Source: Nitrososphaerales archaeon TH5893
GTDB lineage: Archaea > Thermoproteota > Nitrososphaeria > Nitrososphaerales > Nitrososphaeraceae
NCBI GenBank assembly: GCA_014523685.1
Contig: JAATVT010000171.1
Coordinates: 1 to 9,399 of the forward strand
Length of the DNA: 9,399 nucleotides
Direction: 5' to 3'
Shown here: piece after piece, positions 6,136-9,399 of the stretch
How positions within the stretch are numbered: the stretch's first letter is position 1
Layout: the number at the start of each line of letters is the position of its first letter
The notes under the pieces: model-generated
Told to the model about the DNA's origin: nothing
Seen by the model: the letters and a program-made list of their open reading frames with translations, nothing else
The model's database searches: none
Program-made: the position numbers and the translations under genes

Positions 6136-7308
6136 TTAAATTGCGCCTTTAAGACTATTGGCAACGCGTTCGAGCCCCTCCGGTGTAACCAACGGGTGTA
6201 TCGGTAACGACAAGACATGCTTGCTCGCCCAGTCCGTATTTGGTAGCCCCATGACAGAGGATCGTTGGGAACTCGTTCCGGATCCCATAATTCTTTCATA
6301 ATAAGGAGTCCTATGAACTGGTGGATCATAATATACTGTGGCTCCGATCTTATCATTTAGCGCCATCTTCTTTTGGATGTTATCACGAAGGTTATCCTTT
6401 GTAAAGGCGATAGTATAAAGATACCAATTGAATCTCTTACTTTGACTCTCTCTCGGTAGTATTATTCTATTATCATTCGCAACATCAGAAATCAGCCTAG
6501 TTAGCATCTCTGCGTTTCGTCTTCTTAATTCTAGCATCTCTCTGAGCCTAACCATTTGAGTTTTGGCTATTGCAGCACTTAATTCTGGTAATCTTAAGTT
6601 TAGGCCTAATATACGGGTGTCATACCCCTCCACCATTCCGTGATTTCTGACCATTTTTAGTTTCTCGGCAATGCTATCATCGTTAGTCACCACCGCCCCC
6701 CCTTCTCCGGAGGTCAGGACTTTGCTAGCATAAAAGCTAAAGCAACCCATAATACCAAAAGTTCCTGTTTGTTTATTATGGTACGTTGACCCGAGTGATT
6801 GGCATGCATCCTCAATAATACTAATTGATTGTCTCTTGGCCACCTCGGCAATCTCGTCCATATCTGAAGGATGTCCGTACAAGTGAACCGGAACAATTGC
6901 CCTTGTTTTCTTTGTGATTTTTGCCTTCAGATCGGATACATCAATTGTATAGTCATGCTTGTTAACATCTACAAATATTGGTTTTGCGCCGGCTGCAATA
7001 ACCGAATTTGCAGTGGCTACAAAGGTAAACGACGGCAATAGGACTTCATCTCCAGTTCTTACATCTGCTGCGAGCAACGCAGCAAGTAAAGCAGATGTTC
7101 CAGAATTGATTGCTACAACGTTCTTGACATTCAAGTAATCCTGCAAGAGAGACTCTAACTCTCGTACTCTCTTTCCACCGTTTTTTGCGGCAGAAGTAAG
7201 AGCGTTATCGTCCAGGGCATTAATTATCTCTCGCTTTTCGTCTTCACCTATCCAAGGCTTATTTATCAAAATCATTGGCTTATCGATGGAAGATTGTTTA
7301 GTGGACAA
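6136..7308 (-). CDS. DegT/DnrJ/EryC1/StrS-family PLP-dependent sugar aminotransferase, 390 aa
   Basis: A fold-type I pyridoxal-phosphate enzyme. The family transfers an amino group, usually from glutamate, to a keto-sugar bound to a nucleotide, making amino sugars for surface polysaccharides or glycoproteins. Visible features in order are INSGTSALLAAL (67-78, phosphate binding), GDEVLLPSFTFVAT (86-99), AIVPVHLYGHP (137-147), IIEDACQSLG (164-173, Asp167 contacting the pyridine nitrogen), and FSFYASK (190-196, Lys196 forming the Schiff base) followed by LTSGEGG. NLRLPELSAAIA (237-248) is also typical. Length is normal and nothing is broken. The TTG start at 7308 is favoured by GAGGT eight bases upstream; ATG 7275 (Met12) is the alternative and gives the usual family N-terminus. 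No sugar nucleotidyltransferase, dehydratase or glycosyltransferase gene lies nearby, so the exact substrate cannot be told. Confidence 0.93.
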   Translation of the reverse strand: MSTKQSSIDKPMILINKPWIGEDEKREIINALDDNALTSAAKNGGKRVRELESLLQDYLNVKNVVAINSGTSALLAALLAADVRTGDEVLLPSFTFVATANSVIAAGAKPIFVDVNKHDYTIDVSDLKAKITKKTRAIVPVHLYGHPSDMDEIAEVAKRQSISIIEDACQSLGSTYHNKQTGTFGIMGCFSFYASKVLTSGEGGAVVTNDDSIAEKLKMVRNHGMVEGYDTRILGLNLRLPELSAAIAKTQMVRLREMLELRRRNAEMLTRLISDVANDNRIILPRESQSKRFNWYLYTIAFTKDNLRDNIQKKMALNDKIGATVYYDPPVHRTPYYERIMGSGTSSQRSSVMGLPNTDWASKHVLSLPIHPLVTPEGLERVANSLKGAI

Positions 7309-7316
7309 TTGATTGT

Positions 7317-7321
7317 ACCTC
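7317..7321 (-). promoter_or_regulatory. Shine-Dalgarno site supporting the TTG start of the aminotransferase
   Basis: GAGGT on the minus strand ends eight bases before TTG 7308. It pairs with the 16S anti-Shine-Dalgarno sequence. The ATG 33 bases downstream has no such site. Confidence 0.5.
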
Positions 7322-7516
7322 GCTGGTTATTGCATAAGCAAGGCAAATATATGTATGTATTTCAACATTATTTAATAGTAAAAAATCATCAAACCTATTA
7401 TAGAAAACAGGTTTGGATAAAGCCTAGCTGCAAGAAAAGAGTTTTCATTGACGATAAATTGATCTGGTCCGAACATGGAGAGGGTATTAAAAAAACAAAT
7501 GTTATAGCACAACTGT

Positions 7517-7532
7517 ATTGATCTCGATCAAT
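7517..7532. repeat. Inverted repeat ATTGATC-TC-GATCAAT
   Basis: Two exact 7-base arms separated by two bases, too tight for an RNA hairpin with a full stem. The symmetry is more like a dimeric protein binding site. No promoter is seen next to it, and its role is unknown. Confidence 0.5.
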
Positions 7533-7657
7533 TTCTTATGCTTGTCGAATTCATAATGTCTTAAGGATAAGTGATTCATTTTGGTAAGCGTGCTAGTATT
7601 GATCTTAAAGCTTCAACACTATGAATTACCATTAGATTCAGACTTCAAATACTGAAG

Positions 7658-7987
7658 CTAATACTCTCGCATTTTAAACCTTATGTCATATGCTTCGATT
7701 ATTTTTTGAAGTGCTTCATATTCTTCTTTGACAGCAAATAGAAATTCATCCTTGTAATTGTATTTGCTTAATAGGTCTAAAGTAAGGGAGAAGTCCTTAT
7801 TGTGCTGGGTCTCAAATTCTTCAATTTTTCGATAAAGAGAATCATCGAAAGCCGATCTAACCAAGCACTGTTGAATACACAATCGGTTATAACGACTAGT
7901 AGCAAAATACTGTCTGAACATATTCAGTCTCTCCTCCCTAGTCATATTATCAAGCCGATCTCGTGTTGGAAAAGTAAATTTTAACAT
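7658..7987 (-). CDS. Unrecognised 109-aa soluble protein
   Basis: I do not recognise this family. The product is charged and rich in aromatic residues, and looks helical throughout: NMTREERLNMFRQYF (14-28), SLYRKIEEFETQHNKDF (50-66) and FLFAVKEEYEALQKIIEAY (82-100). There is no signal peptide, membrane segment or metal motif; two Cys lie at 37 and 41. ATG 7987 is preferred over the upstream TTG 8008, because GGGGTG precedes it by four bases and a TATA-like CTATATTT (8012-8019) is centred about 28 bp upstream. It stands alone in gene-poor sequence. The even frame and good start signals suggest a real gene, but no function can be given. Confidence 0.5.
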   Translation of the reverse strand: MLKFTFPTRDRLDNMTREERLNMFRQYFATSRYNRLCIQQCLVRSAFDDSLYRKIEEFETQHNKDFSLTLDLLSKYNYKDEFLFAVKEEYEALQKIIEAYDIRFKMREY

Positions 7988-8011
7988 ATTACACCCCAGA
8001 ACCTGCAATAG

Positions 8012-8019
8012 AAATATAG
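8012..8019 (-). promoter_or_regulatory. Possible TATA box for the 109-aa gene
   Basis: CTATATTT on the minus strand, centred about 28 bp upstream of ATG 7987, would give an almost leaderless transcript. That conflicts with use of the Shine-Dalgarno-like GGGGTG at 7992-7997, so one of the two is probably not functional. Confidence 0.3.
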
Positions 8020-8639
8020 TGCAATCACTTGAGGGTTAACCAATTAGCCTTCTGATCAACACTTATTAAATCATATAGCTTCTTCCCGTTAGTTCAAAGA
8101 TCACTAATTCCAGATTTATCACGAAAATATCTTACACCTTATGTAGGAAACAGTATAAATGACATCAAATAATATGTTTATTCTTATCGTCGAGGAATTT
8201 ATCACCCTTTCCATCCTACTCCTGTAGTTAGGTCGATTCAAAATCGAATGCTTCTGGCTCTATGTATTTTTAGAAAGCAGCCCAAAATTAGAAGAATTTA
8301 ATCTTTGATTTGTATTCAAAGCTTTGATAGCTGGGGATGTTTAGATTGCTATTGGATACTAAAGCCAGAAGAAGTGATGCAAATTCTTCGAATATTAGCA
8401 GGATCGAACATTCGTGGTGATGAACTTTGTTCTCTATCTCTTACTTCCAATTATCTCTAAAATTGTAAATATGATTCCAGTGCTACAAAAAATATGCTGA
8501 AGGAGTAGTATCGAAAATATCATGTTACTTTTGGAAACAGGAATTCACAGATCATTCTTACATTTGAAAAGAGATGTAGTGCATTTGTCGTTGAAAGTGT
8601 TATTATCTAGTAATGATGTATCCCAAGATAAGGAACTGC
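8020..8639. other. Gene-poor region, about 620 bp
   Basis: It lies between two divergent small genes. It contains the inverted repeat TCGATT-CAA-AATCGA at 8233-8247 and a 51-codon open stretch (8305-8457, plus) with no good start site. No tRNA or recognisable RNA was seen, and no clear TATA box for the gene at 8640. Confidence 0.4.
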
Positions 8640-8879
8640 ATGTCAGAGAACATTATAAACAAAAGCGTATTGATTGATGGAATAATTGCATTGGCAAACT
8701 ATTTCAAAGAACATGGCTTTAATCCTCCAACTAGTATAGAAGTAGATAATATAGCTTTTGAAAAGATACTTGCAGAGTCAGCAGAATTATACAACATTGA
8801 TAGCAAAAAGGCAATTACCGAACACGAATTTTCAATTTCTGATGTGATTACTATCAAAGAGCAGCAAACTAGCAGATAG
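8640..8879 (+). CDS. Unrecognised 79-aa acidic protein
   Basis: I do not recognise this family. The protein is small, acidic and soluble. It has a hydrophobic helix near the start (SVLIDGIIALANYFKEHG, 9-26), a second helix (IAFEKILAESAELYNI, 38-53) and a short strand-like end (SISDVITIK, 65-73). It has no Cys. Translation from ATG 8640 is preferred because AAGGA sits five bases upstream. Two in-frame ATGs at 8613 and 8616 would add nine residues but have no ribosome site. No neighbour shares its strand or spacing, so context says little. Confidence 0.5.
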   Translation: MSENIINKSVLIDGIIALANYFKEHGFNPPTSIEVDNIAFEKILAESAELYNIDSKKAITEHEFSISDVITIKEQQTSR

Positions 8880-9242
8880 TTTCTCGGCCATGTGTGACCG
8901 TAGGAATATCATATGGGCGATAACATCTCAGATCATATATCAAAATAACAAATGAAAAAAGCCCTTATTACATGTCAATTAGAGCCAATTCTCTCCCGCA
9001 ATAGAGAGGTTTAGAGTTGCTAGTATTGGTTATCTTCCACCAATACTCTTCTTGTTTCATATACTTTTACCTCTAATCTACAGCCATCACTACCAATGCA
9101 TCGGTCCATATTGAGAGTGGGGTAGCTTACCAGGAAGTTCTCTTCCGAGAGTTAATCTTTTAATTGCCAGAGGACAGTATTGCCTTCCGACTCCCATGAT
9201 TCCATGCCTTAATATGGTAATAGATACCTTTTATCACCAAAG
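8880..9242. other. Intergenic region, about 360 bp, rich in short hairpins
   Basis: CTCTC (8991-8995) pairs with GAGAG (9004-9008). Next come the strong 9-bp stem at 9022-9047 and GGAAG (9133-9137) against CTTCC (9142-9146). No open frame looks coding. A small RNA or a terminator region are both possible. Confidence 0.4.
9022..9060 (+). terminator. Hairpin followed by pyrimidine-rich sequence
   Basis: AGTATTGGT (9022-9030) and ACCAATACT (9039-9047) form a perfect 9-bp stem with an eight-base loop. The plus strand then reads CTTCTTGTTTCAT. It resembles an intrinsic terminator for transcription coming from the 79-aa gene, about 140 bp upstream. The T-run is interrupted, so it may instead be a structured RNA element. 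Confidence 0.4.
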
Positions 9243-9250
9243 TTTATATA
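9243..9250 (+). promoter_or_regulatory. TATA box of the gene at the right edge
   Basis: TTTATATA, the archaeal consensus, is preceded by the purine-rich CAAAG. Its centre is about 26 bp from ATG 9273, which predicts a leaderless transcript. Confidence 0.7.
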
Positions 9251-9272
9251 TTTATAGAATATAATACATACC

Positions 9273-9399
9273 ATGTCTAAAGAGAACAATTCGACATCAA
9301 CAAAAACACGTTCGGCATATGGACTATACGAGACAATAAATCAAAGCATTACTAGGGTAGTAGATGAAGTAGCAAAAGCTCAGCCTCAGTATTCGCAAT
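9273..9399 (+). CDS. N-terminal part of an unknown protein, runs off right edge
   Basis: The first 42 residues of a gene that continues past the window. It opens with a polar, Ser/Thr/Asn-rich stretch (SKENNSTSTKTRS) followed by what looks like an amphipathic helix (LYETINQSITRVVDEVAKAQ). There is no signal peptide. The start is well supported by a consensus TATA box at 9243-9250. The helical N-terminus resembles phasin-like proteins of Nitrososphaeria that coat polyhydroxyalkanoate granules, but 42 residues are too few to decide. Confidence 0.65.
   Translation, partial: MSKENNSTSTKTRSAYGLYETINQSITRVVDEVAKAQPQYSQ

Larger units (their letters stand above)
7309..7657. other. Intergenic region, about 350 bp, with two inverted repeats
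   Basis: It has CAAACCT (7390-7396) paired with AGGTTTG (7409-7415), and the tight repeat at 7517-7532. A possible minus-strand TATA box, ATATATTT (7345-7352), lies about 40 bp before the aminotransferase start. A basic 56-75-codon plus-strand frame ending at 7521 is open here, but I do not regard it as a gene. Confidence 0.4.

Noticed and set aside
6054..6896. Two minus-strand frames (6054-6356 and 6714-6896)
   Set aside because: Out-of-frame shadows of the aminotransferase.
7294..7521. Plus-strand 75-codon frame, rich in Lys and Tyr
   Set aside because: Overlaps the aminotransferase 5' end, and shows no TATA box or ribosome site at any of its ATGs. It could still be a decayed gene, but nothing supports it.
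7802..7984. Plus-strand 60-codon frame
   Set aside because: Antisense inside the 109-aa gene.
8233..8247. T-loop-like GATTCAAAATC near an inverted repeat, checked as a tRNA remnant
   Set aside because: No acceptor, D or anticodon stems could be drawn around it.
8305..8460. Plus-strand 51-codon stretch with a fairly protein-like reading (ILKPEEVMQILRILAG)
   Set aside because: Only a TTG could start it near the beginning, there is no ribosome site, and I match it to no family; possibly a gene relic.

Overview
The window looks like the chromosome of an ammonia-oxidising archaeon of the class Nitrososphaeria (Thaumarchaeota), perhaps a Nitrososphaera or Nitrosocosmicus relative. The reasons are: a cut-off archaeal translation factor aIF2-beta at the left edge; a large zinc-ferredoxin-like protein of the Sulfolobus type with one Asp-substituted cluster; an ArsA/GET3-type ATPase with a C-terminal HSP20-like domain; archaeal TATA boxes 22-29 bp upstream of leaderless or short-leader starts; oligo-T terminators; AT-rich sequence; and long non-coding gaps. 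The genus is inferred from memory of these families and was not tested.

Left third (1-3227): after the partial aIF2-beta gene (minus) lies a block that looks accessory. It has a beta-class amino DNA methyltransferase (352-1467, minus). Divergent from it is a tightly coupled pair of unrecognised genes (1773-2042 and 2042-2593, plus). Facing the pair is an unrecognised 209-residue gene (2598-3227, minus) whose stop is 4 bp from the pair's stop. The second gene of the pair contains a run of eight G. This block is the best candidate here for an undescribed system, such as an atypical modification or defence module, but no nuclease domain could be identified by eye.

Middle (3228-7308): all recognisable genes are on the minus strand. 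They are the zinc-ferredoxin with a canonical TATA box, a 630-bp empty gap, the ArsA-HSP20 ATPase with a GTG start, and a PLP-dependent DegT/DnrJ/EryC1/StrS-type sugar aminotransferase. An oligo-T tract right after the aminotransferase stop suggests that it and ArsA are separate units.

Right third (7309-9399): gene-poor. It holds two small unrecognised genes (7658-7987 minus, 8640-8879 plus), several short inverted repeats, a strong hairpin followed by pyrimidine-rich sequence (9022-9060), and the start of another gene (from 9273) with a textbook leaderless promoter. No tRNA, rRNA, CRISPR array or insertion sequence was seen.
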